The notes: a model not told the origin generated them from the sequence alone. 64,000 nucleotides of DNA from Dasypus novemcinctus (GCF_030445035.2 NC_080683.1:116607225-116671224); one strand, 5' to 3'. Counted from the first letter of the stretch, positions 34,215-46,964 are shown. Numbers and translations: made by a program.

Positions 34215-35740
34215 AAAATGTATATATATATTTATATATATTTTATTAGAGAAGTTGTGAACGTACAAAACACATGCATAATGTGCAGAATTCCCATATA
34301 ATATCCTACTACCAACGCCTTCCATTGTTGCGGAACATTTGTTACAGATTATGAAAGAACATGATCAGATTATTACCACTAACTATGACCCATAGCTTAC
34401 ATTTGGTATATTTTTTCCATACCTCCCTATTATTAACATCATGTATTAGTACTGTACATTTGTTATAGTTCATGAGAGAATACTCTCATATTGGTACTCT
34501 TAACCATGTTTCATCTTCCACCACATGGTTCCCTGTGTTATACAGTCCTGTGCCTTGTACAATCCATCCAAAGTGTACACTCAGTGGTTCTCACTTTCTT
34601 CACATAGTTGTGCAATCATCATCTCAGCTAATTTTTTAACGTTTTACTTGGTTCAAAAGAAAAAATCTCAAACCCCCTGTAGCAGTTTGATATAGTTATG
34701 AATTCCAAAAATAGATATTGGATTATGTTTGTAAACTGGTCTGTACCTGGGCATGATTAAATTATGATTAGGGCTTTGATCAGGCCACATCAGTAGGACG
34801 TTGAGTTTCCACCCCACCAAAAGGTGGGGACCCACAGAGAAAAGACATGGCAAAGGACAGGGGTGGAATTTTGATATTAGAGTTTGATTCTAGAGTCTTG
34901 ACTGGAGCCCGGGGAAGTAAGCATATAGAGGAAAGAGAAGCCAGCCTCTGGAAGAGAGGACCTGAGCCAGGAGAAGAACACAAGGGAATAGAGATGGCTC
35001 CTTAGACATGGCAGAAACCCCGGGGAGAGAGACAGAGCCCTTCACGTGATAGTCTACAGCTGGCCTTGTGGAGATGGAGGACCTGAGCCCAGAGAGAAGC
35101 AAGACCTGGGAAGAGAGGAACCCAGGAAGCCTGAACCCTGGCAGATGTCGGCAGCCACCTTGCTCCAACATGCGGTAACAGACTTTGCTGAGGGAAGTGA
35201 CTTATGCTTTATGGTAAGCTCCTACCCCAAATAAATACCCTTTATAAAAGCCAACAGATTTCTGGTATTTTGCATCAGCGCCCCTTTGGCTGACTAATAT
35301 ACCCCCTATTAATGTTTAGCATTGATGTAGTGCCTTCTTTGACACTGATGCAAGAATATTACAATATTGCTGTTAACTGTAGTCCATAAGTTACATTAAT
35401 TGTATTTTTCCCAAGCAAAACTATGTTCTTACCACCTTAATATTCTTAATAGTAATATACGTTTGTTCTAGTTCATGGAAGAACAATCTTGTATTTGTAC
35501 TATTAGCAACAATCCTTATCTGCCTCTGGGTCCACCACGCTATTCAGTCCCTAAATTATTCCTTCGCCTTCTTCCAATTGACATTTATATCCCTAGACTA
35601 CCGCTTTCAGCCACAATCACATTTATTAACTAGTTGTGTTAGTTACAGTCACTGTGATGTGTTATCATCAACTTCATCTATTCCCACACTTTTACAGTCA
35701 ACTAATTAAAAATTCTATATACGTTAAGCATCAGTACCCC
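34215..35740 (-). mobile_element. L1 3' UTR, reverse, split by a solo LTR
   Basis: The left arm (34215-34677) holds 'gagaagttgtgaacgtacaa', 'tgtatacagtcctgtgcctt'-like and 'atccatccaaagtgtacact'. The right arm (35302-35740) continues with 'aatgtttagcattgatgtag' and 'tagttacagtcactgtgatg'. Together they form one reversed xenarthran-type L1 3' end with an LTR between. No coding part remains. Confidence 0.75.
34678..35301 (+). mobile_element. Solo LTR, TGTAGCAG family, with 5-bp duplication
   Basis: It begins TGTAGCAGTTTGATATAG and ends GACTAATATA. CCCCC precedes it (34673-34677) and follows it (35302-35306), a 5-bp duplication of the kind left by ERVL and MaLR elements. AATAAA lies at 35230-35235, with 'gatttctggtattttgcatc' after it as in all family members. 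This is the best-defined copy of the family in the window. Confidence 0.92.
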
Positions 35741-35759
35741 TTACCACTTGCCTTTGTAA

Positions 35760-37185
35760 TGGTGTTTAGATAATTATTTTCAAAGTAAAAAAATTATGAA
35801 TCATTATTGAATTTTACCAAATGCCTTACTGGTATCTACTGATAATTTTCCTTATTTTTTGACCTATAGGTGAGCTATATTGCAGTAACAAATGGCCACA
35901 TGTTAGACTATTCTTGTATCCCATAAAATATTTAAACAGGTTTTTGTTTGAATTTGGCAGTACTTTTCAGGAGAACAAACTGTTTCATTTTCTTAGGGTT
36001 CCCGATTTTTTCCAGCCTGCGGAAACTTCCAGAGCTGGACACGTGACTCTGCCTACCCCAAGCATCCGTGACTGGACTGGGAGTGGACATGTGACCCCAG
36101 GGTTCCCTCAGGAGACTCACTAGTGACCAGGCGGGCATGCTGAATGGGGCCCAGGTTCCCTCCTGGAACCCCTGGAGATTGAGTCAGCCCTGGGGGTCCC
36201 CGAGCTGAGAGGCCACGCCGCAGAGCTGGGCTGCGGGGCACGTGGCAGAGGAGCAGGCAGCTCTGCAGAAAACCCCGTAATTCCTGAGAGGGGGCTTCCT
36301 GGGCGCGGTGAGCGTCTCAGCTTCCCATCCGTCTCGGCCGTCCTCTTTGTCCTCGGGTTCTGAGAGAGCCACAGGGTTCTTTCAGTTGTTGCCCTTCCTC
36401 TCCTTTCTTTAAGGTAGTTGGAGCGGGCTTCCGAGTCGTGCAAGCAGAAGGCATGGCTGTTTGCCCACGCACCCTTGTGTCCACCGTCTTGCCAGGTGAA
36501 GTACATGGCTACGTGCAACAGGAAGGCCAGCGCGCCCCTCACCACCTTCCAAAACAAAAGGGGTTTTACTCAGCATGAAATGATCCCAAAGGTTCCCTCT
36601 AGCGCTATAGTTCTAAGGGCCTATGGGCTCCACAGAGCTTGCACTGGGACATTTTCTAACCCCCACTTGGCTGAATAATAGAGAGACAAAGATGCAGTGA
36701 AAATCAGGAATTGCAAGGGAAGATCTTATAAGAGAGACCCTTTACTATAGGAAGAAATTTTCCATTTTCAAAAAAATTGTGCCCTTAACACATGAAGGAG
36801 CGTTTTGCTTGTCACTGAGTATCGCCTGCTTCCTAAACTGCCTCACCACAGCTGTCCATCTGTGCTTCTCCCCTGCGTCCCAGCAGCGACACGGGCCATC
36901 TGCTCCTGATCTGGCCCTCAGAAGTTAGCTGCTGGGAAGGGTTTCAGCTTCATCATGCGCTGACAAGCCAGCATGGGCCAAATTTCTCAATGAAAGTATT
37001 GATTTGGGTCTCTAAAAACAATCTGCAGGCATGCTGACATCAAGGCAACTATACACAGCAGCAAGATAAAAGATAATCACGCTGTGAATAAAGCTGTTTG
37101 AGTTTCTTTTACGTGTAAAACAATACTCTGAAATGCATTTCTCTTTTGAGTTTTTATGTGTATATCGTGTGTTTAATTGCTGCAT
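35760..37185. other. Unique intergenic sequence
   Basis: The portion 36010-36560 is GC-richer and carries overlapping frames on both strands, including a 145-codon one on the minus strand at 36120-36557. None has family resemblance or splice context. No transposon was recognised. Confidence 0.5.
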
Positions 37186-37189
37186 CTTT

Positions 37190-37315
37190 TTTTTATAATA
37201 AAGCATTATTGAAGTATATATTCATACATGGCATACATAAACATTAAATGCATAGCAAAAGTTGTGAACTTACAAACAAACATGCATATCATCCAACTGG
37301 GCATTTCTTAAATGG
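37190..37315 (-). mobile_element. Short L1 3' UTR fragment
   Basis: 'attgaagtatatattcatac' and 'gttgtgaacttacaaacaaa' resemble the reversed L1 3' UTR start seen at 34230-34290. Only about 120 bp remain. Confidence 0.5.
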
Positions 37316-37319
37316 CCAA

Positions 37320-40300
37320 CAGAGAAGGTCGGCAAGCTAATCAGGATCTTAGGATGGAAACCTTTTTTTTTTTTAGGACTGAAACTTTTAGATAATCAAA
37401 CACAATGTTGGAAGGTGATGAAAAGGCCAAGGTTGGTTAGGGTCAAACTGCAGTAGCCCCGAGCCAGAGCTTGGCTCCCCCTAAAGGTGTCCAGAGGTGT
37501 GATGGCCAATCCTCAATCACCACTGTAACCAATATTTATTTTATAGTGTGTGTGTGTCTTTTGGTCATCTTGTTGGTATCAATATAGAAGCAACCCTCTG
37601 CATATATTCTCTTTCTGTTGATTATACTTGTATTATATTGAGACAAATCAACGTATTTTTATTTGGACTATCATATTATATATGAACTCTCAAAAACTGG
37701 GCTGCTATCAGTTGGGATATGTAGAGACTGACATTTATATTGGAGATTATAGGGACATAGTGCAAGGAAGGAGAACTTTATTCCTGTTGAAGTCTCAGCT
37801 GTATAGTAGACATACAACTGATTGGCTTTTAAATTGATTTTAAATCCCTGATATATCTATTCTATTTAGAGATCTTTGGATTGTGTCTTGGGTTTGGGTT
37901 TCCTAGAAGTGGACCCCGAGATGAGGACTCATGTGAAAGTAGTTTCTTAGGAAATTTCCCCAGGAGAACCTGGCAGGGGAGCAGGGAAATGGGACAGACC
38001 AAGCAAGCATATAATTTCAAAGTCCCACATTGGGTAACTTACTCAATCCTAGAGGGGACCCAGGGGCATGTGAATTCACACACTTAGGAAGATTCACTAG
38101 AGAATATCTAGGGCCAACAGGCAGCCTGAAGAGAGTGCCCTCTCCCCGCAAGAGCTGCAAGCCTGGCCAGGAGGTGTGAAATCCCACCGAAGGTCCTTGT
38201 CCACAGAAGAGGCCCCAGAGGGTCTGGCTGGAGCACCTCCAGCAAGCTGAACGACACAAACACCCCCCTCGCCAACTTACGTAGAGGCTATTAAGAATGC
38301 ATGTGGCAGCCTGTGGTAGGGACCCACTCAGTGCTTAGCCCCCAAAGAATTTATGTTTCTAAAGAACTGGAAGCTGGGGCAGTCTGGGATCGGTGTGGCT
38401 GCTTCCTGATGTTATGGGTGAACAGTGTCCAGGCTCCTTCTGCTCTGCTGACCTGCCCCGAGGTCTCCCTCTACTTGCTTGTTGCTTCTTGGTTACAAGG
38501 ATCCATCCACCTGCAACCTCAGGTCCTCATTCCCAGCAGGAAGAAGAGGCACAGAAAGGAGAAGCCGTGTGTCTGTCAGGAACGAAAAGATTTGTCCGGA
38601 AATCTGCTTATGCTTTAGACCATAGCTGTGCCACCTAATGTCTTTCAGCAGTAGAGTTCTGGGAAGGTGCAAAGAAGAGAGCATGGGGCAATGAGCGCAT
38701 CCAGCAGTGTCTATCCAAGATGGCTTCATTGTCCAAACTTCATAGGCCATCCTGTGGGCTCCCCAGGATGCAAGGCCAGCTCAGATTCCTGGAGACGGAA
38801 CCAAACTGGCTGAACAGGAACTGAGGCAGGGCTGGTTCATGGATCTGTGGCCTGTGTGGCTGTCATAACAGGCTTTACAAGTCTATCTTTGAACTTGTGC
38901 TGTGTAAGTGAAGGCCAATGGGACGGCGGGGCACAGCTAGCCAGGTATCAGCTCACACGCAAGTGGGACCCCCGACGGTGATGGCAGTGGCAGAAGCAGC
39001 AAGAGCCCGCCCCAGGAGAGGGGAGGGCTCCACAAGGGAGCAATGCCAGGGCCCGTGGCGGAGGGTCAGGAGGGCGACTTGCTCTTCCTCTGTCCCCAGA
39101 ACCCATCCCTGGGGCAGCCGCAGAAATATTTGCACTTTGGTCTGAGCACCCAGCCAGGAAATGCTGGAGCTCAGACAGTAAAACTGTCAGTAATGATTAC
39201 AAAATTAAAGTGGACATGTGGATATTGCAATAAAGCCCATCATTGAGTTACTGGAATTCTTTGGTTTTGGAACCTGCTGCAACATCACAAAGTAAATATC
39301 CACAGACTTAGAAATTAAATGTAAAGACTTTTTGCAATTGGCAAAAAAGGGCACTATTTTCATATGAGCACTGGATGAACCAATTATTAATGAAAGTAAT
39401 TTTAAAGTTAATTTTGCCTTGTAATTTAAGATACAAGTGATGGAATGCATAAACAGTGTTTGTGTCCTCTACAAATCATCAAGTTACCTTCAGCTTCTTG
39501 GATGACCTCTGTAATAAATGTCATAGGAAATATTAAAATGCCAATGTGTAAATTTACACTTAAATCCACACTAAGACAAAAATGACTTGTGTGCAGTTAG
39601 ATGTTTTTTGAAAAAAATTGTTCCAGAAGAGTATCAGTTTCAGATGTGCTAAATTGTACTTTTACATAATTTATCAGAAATTTATCCCAATGTTGTCATA
39701 GTCTGTAAAATATTCGTAATAGCTCCAGTAACAGTTTCATCAGAAAAAAGGTCCTCCTTAAAATTAAAAATCATAAAAAAATTGGTTGAGATTTGCATTT
39801 TCCAAGAGTGATTGCTATTGCTTTCAATTATGTAGATTGAAAATGAAGTTGCTGAAAGTATACATTTTGATGACCTAATAAATGTATTTGCAGAAGACAG
39901 AGCCAGAAAACACTTATGGTAGATCAGGATATCACCAATAAAGTATTAGTTATTATATAAAAAGGACACCAAAAATATTATTTTTTAATACGTAAGTTTA
40001 TGTTGCTACTTATGTGCCACTATTAACTCGTAAATTTTATAAATAATAAAATATTTTCAAGGAAAAAGCTTTATCTTTTAGTCCCCTTAATGATACTTCC
40101 CCTCTGCTTTTGAGTAAGAGGCTCCGCATTTTCATTTTGCACTGGGCCTTGCGGCTTGTGTCGCTAGTCACCCTTGGATTGAGGTGCCCCCCCCCGTGCC
40201 TCCCCAGGCCCTCAGAGCCGAAACTCACTGCTCCTCTCAGCCCCCTGTCCCTCTCACAATCGATTTTATTTTGTGCCTGCATCGCGCCCCACGCACCTGC

Positions 40301-41540
40301 ACCCGCCCTGACCCTCCATGACCGGGTTTATCGACAACCTACCGCCACTGCAGCTGAGACCCAATCTAGTGGCCCTGTCCAGCCTCTGGCCTCACTGGTC
40401 CAGTGCCAGGTGTCCACCTGTTCCCACCAGCAGCTGCCAGGCCCAGAGCTTTGGCACGGCCTGGAAGGACGGCACCACCAAGAGAGGACCGGTGGGCTGG
40501 TGTGGCCTCCCGGCCGGGGCCAAGACAATGCCTACCTGGAGACAGTGTGGCTTCAATTCCCAGCTCGGCCTCTGTCCACAGGGTGGTCAGCATCTTCACT
40601 CCCAGAAAGAAACACAACCCATCACAGTCTGGCAAGGAGCGGCCGAAACCGGGGCTCTGGGCGGAGGAGCTGCGGGGCTGTCTAGCTCAGCTCGCCACCG
40701 ACAACCCATTAATAGGATTTGGGGGATGCCGTCAACAGAAATTTTAGTGGAGGATACCCTGAATTCATTCTAACATTGTTTAAAACCATCCTGTCTCATT
40801 TAACATGAAACTGTGTTTGAAAAAGCTAAAGAGAAAAATATAAATGAAACTAGAAATGGATATTTTCTGGGGAGCTAAAATTTAAGAATGCGTTTTTGTA
40901 AGCTTCGTATTTATCATAAAAAATGTAGTAAAATCAAGACTCCCGCTATACATTTCTGGACACAAACTTTAAAGATTCCTGTTGAAAGAAAAGTACGAAT
41001 GGAAACACTTGATTATCAAAAAATGTAATATGCTACGCTTGAGTTACTTAGAAGTCAGACTTCTTGGCAGCTTCTGCGACCTGGAACCTGGCAATGGAAC
41101 GAAGTTTCCTGAGGCGCTGGAATAAGTCTCACGAGATCCTCTTGCTTTAACTGTAGAGGAGGGACGCAGAGCCTCTTCACTCTTGTTTTACACACAGTCT
41201 AAATACCTTTTATCTGACTTGCCAGCCATGGGCAGATGAGAACCAAGAATTTACGAGGAGAGCAGAGGGCTGTTAAAATACAGAGCCAGCCTTGACCTGA
41301 GGGCGGACTGAGGAGCCGGAACTGTATTCAGCGTATCCCGGAGACTGGCAATGGCCACATGTCCCGGCGCCACTCACCTCCATTTAACAAGCTTGGACGA
41401 GGGCCTCTTACTGGCCATCCCGCCTCTCGGTCCCCAGGATAGAGAGACTAAAAGCTCAGCACCTGTCCTCGAGGACGGATAATCTAGCATAGAAATTGAC
41501 AAATAAAAAGGCCGTTATAAGCTAGCATTGACTCAAAAGG
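37320..41540. other. Unique intergenic sequence, no gene recognised
   Basis: Several different textures occur: a repeat-like but unnamed stretch at 37880-38300, an AT-rich stretch at 39180-40060, and a GC-rich stretch at 40110-40700 with overlapping frames of up to 191 codons on the plus strand. The frames show no known domain, and opposite-strand frames of similar length run through the same bases, so I do not call them genes. Confidence 0.45.
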
Positions 41541-41554
41541 GGTGCTCTGGGGTG

Positions 41555-41690
41555 ACAAAAAAGTTTTTAAACCAGAGGGGCTGGCGTACAACACTGGGAA
41601 TGCACTAAAGGCCACTAAAACCAAGGTTAATTGTATATTATGTGAATTTCACCTCAATGAAGACAAAATAATATAGTGTGGAGAATGATT
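41555..41690 (+). mobile_element. L1 3' UTR tail
   Basis: 'gtacaacactgggaatgcac', 'taaaggccactaaaacc' and 'attatgtgaatttcacctca' are the last part of an L1 3' UTR in sense orientation. Confidence 0.6.
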
Positions 41691-42014
41691 AAGTGCTAGA
41701 TAAGACTGAAGCCGGAATGCATTTCAGGTTTTCAAGGTGAGACGTGGTGGTGGTTTGAAAAACGTGTTCTTACACTAAACCCATTCCTGTGGGTGAGAAC
41801 CCATTGTAGGTAGGACCTTTTTTTTTTTAAATATATGTTTTATTTTTTTAAAAGATACTTAGATTACACAAAATATTACCCAAACAAATATAAGGGAATT
41901 AGAACTGAAGTAGCCCCATCAAACATTGTACCTACATTAATTAATGTACCACGCTATTGTAGGTAGGCTTTACATGAGGCCACTTTAGTTAAGGCCTGCC
42001 TCAGTCAGGGTGCG

Positions 42015-42933
42015 CCTTTTTTTTAACGATCTCTTTATTTATTTTTTTAATGTTACATTAAAAAAATATAAGAGGTCCCCATATACCCCCCCACTCCTCC
42101 CCACTCCTCCCACATCAACAATCTCTTTCATCATTGTGGCACATTCATTCTATTTGGTGCATACATTTTGGAGCACTGCTGCACCACAGGGGTAATAGTT
42201 TACATTGTAGTTTACACTCTCCCCCAGTCCCTTCAATGGGTTATGGTAGGATATATAATGTCCAGCATCTGTCCCTGCAGTATCATTTAGGACAGCTCCA
42301 AGTCCCCAAAATGCCCCCACATCACATCTTTTCTTCCTCTCCCTGCCCTCAGCAACTACCGTGACCACTTTCTCCATATCAATGCTACAATTTGTTCCAT
42401 TATTAGTCACAATAGTCCCATAGTAGAATATCAGTAAGTCCACTCTAATCCATATTTTATTCCTCCATCCTGTGGACCCTGGGATGGTAATGTCCATTCC
42501 ACCTCTATATCGAGAGGGGGCTTAGATTCCACATGGATGATGGATGCAATTCTCCTACTTGCAGTTGTAGGCACTCTTGGCTCCCTGGTGTGGTGGTTGA
42601 CCTTCTTCATCTCCCTGTTAGCTGGCCTGGGTAAGTCCAATGAACCAGAGGGTAGGAGTTGCAAGTCTGCTGAGGCTCAAGGCCCAGCTGGCACATGGAC
42701 AGTCCAGAGATTCAAGCCTCCTGAGTATATACCAACCCTAGCGCCAACCATAGGTTCAGTAAAAGTGACAGAAGAGGCATGTGTAGAAAGGTCACATCTT
42801 GAGTCCAACTACTTCACTCTCAGGAACACAAATTCCAAAGTAGGGTCAACTGACATGGCACTGAACTCCAGAGCCATCTGCCATGACCACAGAACCTGTG
42901 GGTCTCCATAGCCCTCGGGAGAACCAGTAGGGT
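42015..42933 (-). mobile_element. L1 3' UTR (xenarthran type), reverse
   Basis: It starts with the complement of a poly(A) tail and AATAAATAAAGAG, then 'aatgttacattaaaaaaata', 'aagaggtccccatatacccc', and runs about 900 bp without coding sequence. The first 130 bp match the element at 13860-14000. It interrupts a LTR exactly between 'gtcagggtgcgcc' and 'ggtgggtcttaatcc'. The 124-codon plus-strand frame at 42537 is a by-product. Confidence 0.75.
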
Positions 42934-43207
42934 GGGTCTTAATCCTATTACTGGAGTCCTTTATAAGAGAATGAAATTCAGACAGAAAGAGGAAGCCGCA
43001 AAAGTAAGAAGCGGAAGTCAACAAAACCTGGAAGAGAAGGGAGAGACCAGCAGATGCTGCCATGTACCTTGCCATGGCAGATGAGCCAAGGATTGCTGAC
43101 AACCAGCTCCAGAATGCCACAGTCTTTGGAGAAAGCATTGCCTTGATGATATGCCTGGATGTAGACATTTTCCCAGCCTCAAAACCATGAGCGAATAAAT
43201 CCTCATT

Positions 43208-43611
43208 GGTGATGGTTAGGTTCATGTGCTGCTTGACCGGGTAATGGTGCCCAGTTGTTTGGTCAAGTAAGCAGTTGCCCATTTGTTACTCTAACGACAT
43301 TTCGTGGATTTAAATCATCGGTAAGTTGATTGCATAGATGGCTGATTACATCTACAATCAGCTGAGGAGATTGACGTCTCATCCAAACAACTGAAGGCCT
43401 TAAACAGAGATGTGATGATTTCAGCAGCCAGAAGAGAGAATTCCCATCTCTACTTCAGACAGACAGCTCCTGCTGGGGAATTCATTGAGGACCTTCATTG
43501 GAGCGCCTGGCTTGCAGCCTGCCCTATGGAATTTGGACTTGTGCGTCCTCACAGTGATATTTACAGGTATCTCCTGTTGGTTCTGTTTCCTTAGAGAACC
43601 CGAATACACCA
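43208..43611 (+). mobile_element. Solo LTR, TGTGATGGTTAG family, sense, nested
   Basis: It begins GTGATGGTTAGGTTCATG and ends GAGAACCCGAATACA; a reversed relative is at 17701-18134. CATTG is present on both sides (about 43204-43208 and 43613-43617), and the outer LTR resumes in register after it. It therefore inserted into the outer LTR's poly(A) region. Confidence 0.8.
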
Positions 43612-43674
43612 TTGTTTAAGCCAACCTATTTCATGATATTTGCTTAAGCAGCCAAGGAAATGAAAACAGATGTC

Positions 43675-45405
43675 ATGAAGGCCAGATTTGGACAGTGCCA
43701 AGGGAAATGGAGAAGGGGGTAAGAGCCTAAGAGCCAAGGAAGTAGAATTTCCAGTTCAGGAGGACATCAAGGACATTGCTCAGATTTCTGGCTGGTGTGA
43801 AGAGAGAGTTCAAGGCGCTGGTCTCTCCAGGGGCATCGCTGTACCCAGCTGACATGCCAAATGACCCCGAATCGCCAGCACAGCTGACAAAGGTCAGAGA
43901 AGCGTGGAATCCATTTAATAGTGATTTTCTCTGTCTGGGAAAAACAGCTCATTCTAAACGAATGGTGCGTAGAGAAGACATGGTAAGTTCCTTGAGGGCA
44001 GGGAACACATCATTTATCCTTAGGTCCCTCGTGCCCAACTATGGTGACGCTTAATAGCAATCTATTCATTTGATTTATAAAATCCAATTACAACCATCTT
44101 GACCTTTTTTAGTTATCTCTTTGAGGGAATAAGATAAGAGAGAGGACATTTATAGATGGTTTTTGTCCTTGAGCTCTTAGTGGCTGGCTGCAGAGATATT
44201 TCTTTTTCGAAAGGAATTTTTCTTTTCTTGAGAGAATTAAAAGGCCATGTTGTCTTATTGGAGCAGATTTCTCAGGTCCCTGACGACAGCCTTTCCATCT
44301 CCTCAGGCTTCCAGCGGCTTTTGCAGTGGCAGATGCCACTTAGCCCCTTGACTCCATGTGGGGCGTGGAGGGAGGGGCAGCCACCCCAGAGTTGACAGCC
44401 CATCACTGCCTAAGCAGAAAGAGGGAGGCCTTTTTAGGGGACCTCAGGGGACAGAAGGTGTCCTGAAACCCTCCTGACCCCTAGAAGCTCAGTGGTGAGA
44501 GCCAATTTACAAACAATTAAAAGGAAAGGGTGTGCACAGAACTGCTCAGAATTAGGTCAGGATTGAACCAAGGGAAATGGCAGTCTCGATGCATTATTGA
44601 GCTTATCTGAAAAGAATTATTTTCATGATGTTAATTGCTGATATCTACTGGAGCCACATCACTTTTTCACTTGGATGTTTAATTTTGAAAGCTATGCTTA
44701 AAAAGTAGCAAAATTTTATCCTTCATCAAAGGGCTGTGAGTCATGGTTGATAACGTCTGACAAAAAATCAGCTGTAAAACCTCAGTGGTCTTTGAAGTAG
44801 GAACAAAAACAAAATAAAACAGGAATCAAATCACTCAGGGAAAGCAAGCTCTAAAGCGGCTCCCAAGCACGGATATCCTTGTGTATGAAACAATTCAGTG
44901 TATCAGATTGCCAAATAAGTGTGTGAGTGCCAAGAGCAGGTGTTGTTCTTTTACGATCTTGGCTGTGGTGGGGAGGGGGCTGGCTGGAACACAGGACGAA
45001 GCAGGCAGTGGGGCCTTCGGGTCAAAGTTCATGTCCTTTGCCTGGACAGGCCGTGGTTTTGGTTTCTTTGGAATCCTCTCGAAGCAGCTGTGGTTTTCTG
45101 CAAATCTGAAGGCTGTTCAGCAAGTGTCTCTGATTGCCTGGAGAGCCAACCCTGAGCTGAACCGTCCCCACTTCAGCCGCTCGCTGTGGGCAGATGACGT
45201 GGGCAGCTGGCTGGAGGGCAGCCGCCAAGAAGAGGGGGTACGGCCCAGGGCCCGAGCTGGAGCCAGGCTGAGGCAGGAGGGGGTGTGCAGGGATGGCGCA
45301 CCACCCCCTGGATGCGCTGTCCCCGTGCAGGGGCTGTGGCACGTTGTGAGAAGCCTGGGCCAGCCCAAAGCCGACCCTGGAGCAGGAGTGGCCTGAAGAG
45401 AGGAC
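43675..45405. other. Unique intergenic sequence
   Basis: No gene or clear transposon was recognised. GC content rises towards the right end. The 171-codon plus-strand frame at 44881-45396 overlaps minus-strand frames of similar size and shows no known domain. Confidence 0.5.
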
Positions 45406-45411
45406 AGTGGT

Positions 45412-45775
45412 CTGGGTTGAACTGTGTCCCCAAGGCCCCAGAATGTGCCATTATTTGGAAATAGGGTCATTTCAGAGGGCAGGAGTCGAGTTAAAATGAG
45501 GCCAAATCGTAGCCGGGTGGACTGAATCTGGTGTGACTGGTGTCCTGCTAGGAAGGGGACAGAGAGGTGAGGGCCACATGGAGATGCGGCAGAGCCTGGA
45601 GGGAGGCGTGTGCAAGCCAAGGGTGCTGGAGACTGTGGGCCAAGGCCAGAAGCATTGAGTGGCGGGGGGGGCGGCCCCTGTAGGTTTCAGGGCACGTGGC
45701 CAAGTGACCCCTTGATATCAGACTCCCAGCCTCTAAAACCATGAGACAATACGTTTCTGTGGTTTCAGGCCACTG
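45412..45775 (+). mobile_element. MLT1-type MaLR LTR
   Basis: 'gggttgaactgtgtccccaa', 'ttatttggaaatagggtcat' and the end 'ctctaaaaccatgagacaat' with 'acgtttctgtggtttcaggc' follow the MLT1 consensus order, the last being the usual poly(A)-signal region with AATAAA lost. It is an old solo LTR with no coding content. Confidence 0.8.
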
Positions 45776-45779
45776 GGAG

Positions 45780-46960
45780 CAAACACCAGGAGCAAAGAGG
45801 GCCCTCAAGGAGGCCCCGCTGGGAGAACCCCGCATTAAAAGGGCTTCCCGACGGCGGTGGAGGGTGCGGGAGCAATGGCAGGAGGGACCTGCCTCCAGCA
45901 AGGCTGTGGGAGCAGGGGCTGGTTTTGGAAATAGACATCCAGGGCTTCACCTGTGGCAGTCCAAGGCAGCCTGTAATTGCGGGGTGCCCCCTCACCCCCG
46001 TTCTTACCTACCCACCTCCCTGGAGGTTGCGGTGCACACCCGGCTGTGCCTGCACCTGCGGCTCCTTCCCGCGCTCTCCGAGGGCAGCCGCAGCTCTTGG
46101 AGTTTTCTCAGAGCTCCCAGCCGAGAGCAGAGCGCAGCTCAAGCGGCCGAGGGGGCACCGATTGCCACAGGTGCACAACTGTGCCCACAAGCTCAGAATG
46201 GAGGGCCAGGGTTGGACTCAACCCGGAACCCTCGCTGCCAAAGCCAGGCTGTGCGTGTGCATTCTGAGATAAATGCTGGGCTTTTCTGCAGTTTTGCTGG
46301 GCATCCCAAATTTAATGGTTAGCCATCGCCTTCCACACTTGCCCTGGATGTACAGGTATGACAGAGGTGTTTCTTTTTATTAGCCACCCACATCAATTAG
46401 GTAGAGTCTTCATAAACTCCTTGCCTAGTTTGAAACTTCAATAATTTAAAAAAATGTACCTACCATCTAGCCTCAAATGGTATTTCAGATCAGACTTATG
46501 GAAGGTCAGGACACGCGCTTGTACCAGCATATATTTTATTTCAGATTCTTCATGAGCCCAAACTGGCTTCCGTAAGTGAGCACATGTGCTGTATCTAACT
46601 GTATTGAGATATTCAGAAAATGCACCCCCTTGTAACTGAAGAGTTTACCTTGGGTCTTTGAGACATTTAAAGTGGACAAGCTGGCTAGGATTGTGTGAGT
46701 TCCTCTCTGCGACTGAGGTGAAGAGCTCTCGTTTCTCTTACAGCCGCTCAACTCTGCTCTATCCTGGATGGCACCTCCCGGACCGCTTCATCTTCAGCTG
46801 GGCCCACCGGGCTCTGCTTCCTTACTTCAAACACACCTTCGGATGTGCCTATCCAGCCCATAGACTGCTCCTGTCCTTTGTGACATTGTCGGGGAGGTGC
46901 CAGACACGGAAGCCTCAATTCACCATTTTTTCCTAATTGCTTTTTTTTAAAAAGGCTCTT
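45780..46960. other. Unique intergenic sequence, GC-rich left half
   Basis: 45800-46260 is GC-rich, with overlapping frames on both strands but no protein signature or splice context. The rest is ordinary AT-richer sequence. Confidence 0.5.
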
Positions 46961-46964
46961 TAAT

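Larger units (their letters stand above)
41748..43667 (+). mobile_element. LTR element broken by an L1 3' end and by another LTR
   Basis: Collinear pieces of one LTR lie at 41748-41817, 41958-42013, 42935-43202 and 43612-43667. They include 'aacccattcctgtgggtgag', 'ggtgggtcttaatcctatta', 'ccttgccatggcagatgag', 'gagcgaataaatcctcattg' (with AATAAA) and 'tttaagccaacctatttcat'. The gaps are filled by unrelated AT-rich sequence (41818-41957), a reversed L1 3' UTR (42015-42933) and a second LTR (43208-43611). It is the oldest layer of the nest. Confidence 0.75.

Noticed and set aside
39820-39970. Coding-like stretch (reads ...NEVAESIHFDDLINVFAED...)
   Set aside because: It reads well for about 28 codons on the plus strand, but a stop follows and I could not tie it to a known protein or transposase with confidence.
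40110-40773. 191-codon and 151-codon plus-strand frames
   Set aside because: They overlap each other and minus-strand frames, show no domain, and lie in a GC-rich stretch with MIR-like pieces.
44881-46322. 171- and 193-codon plus-strand frames
   Set aside because: No family resemblance; the second one starts within the end of an MLT1-type LTR, and opposite-strand frames of similar length coexist.
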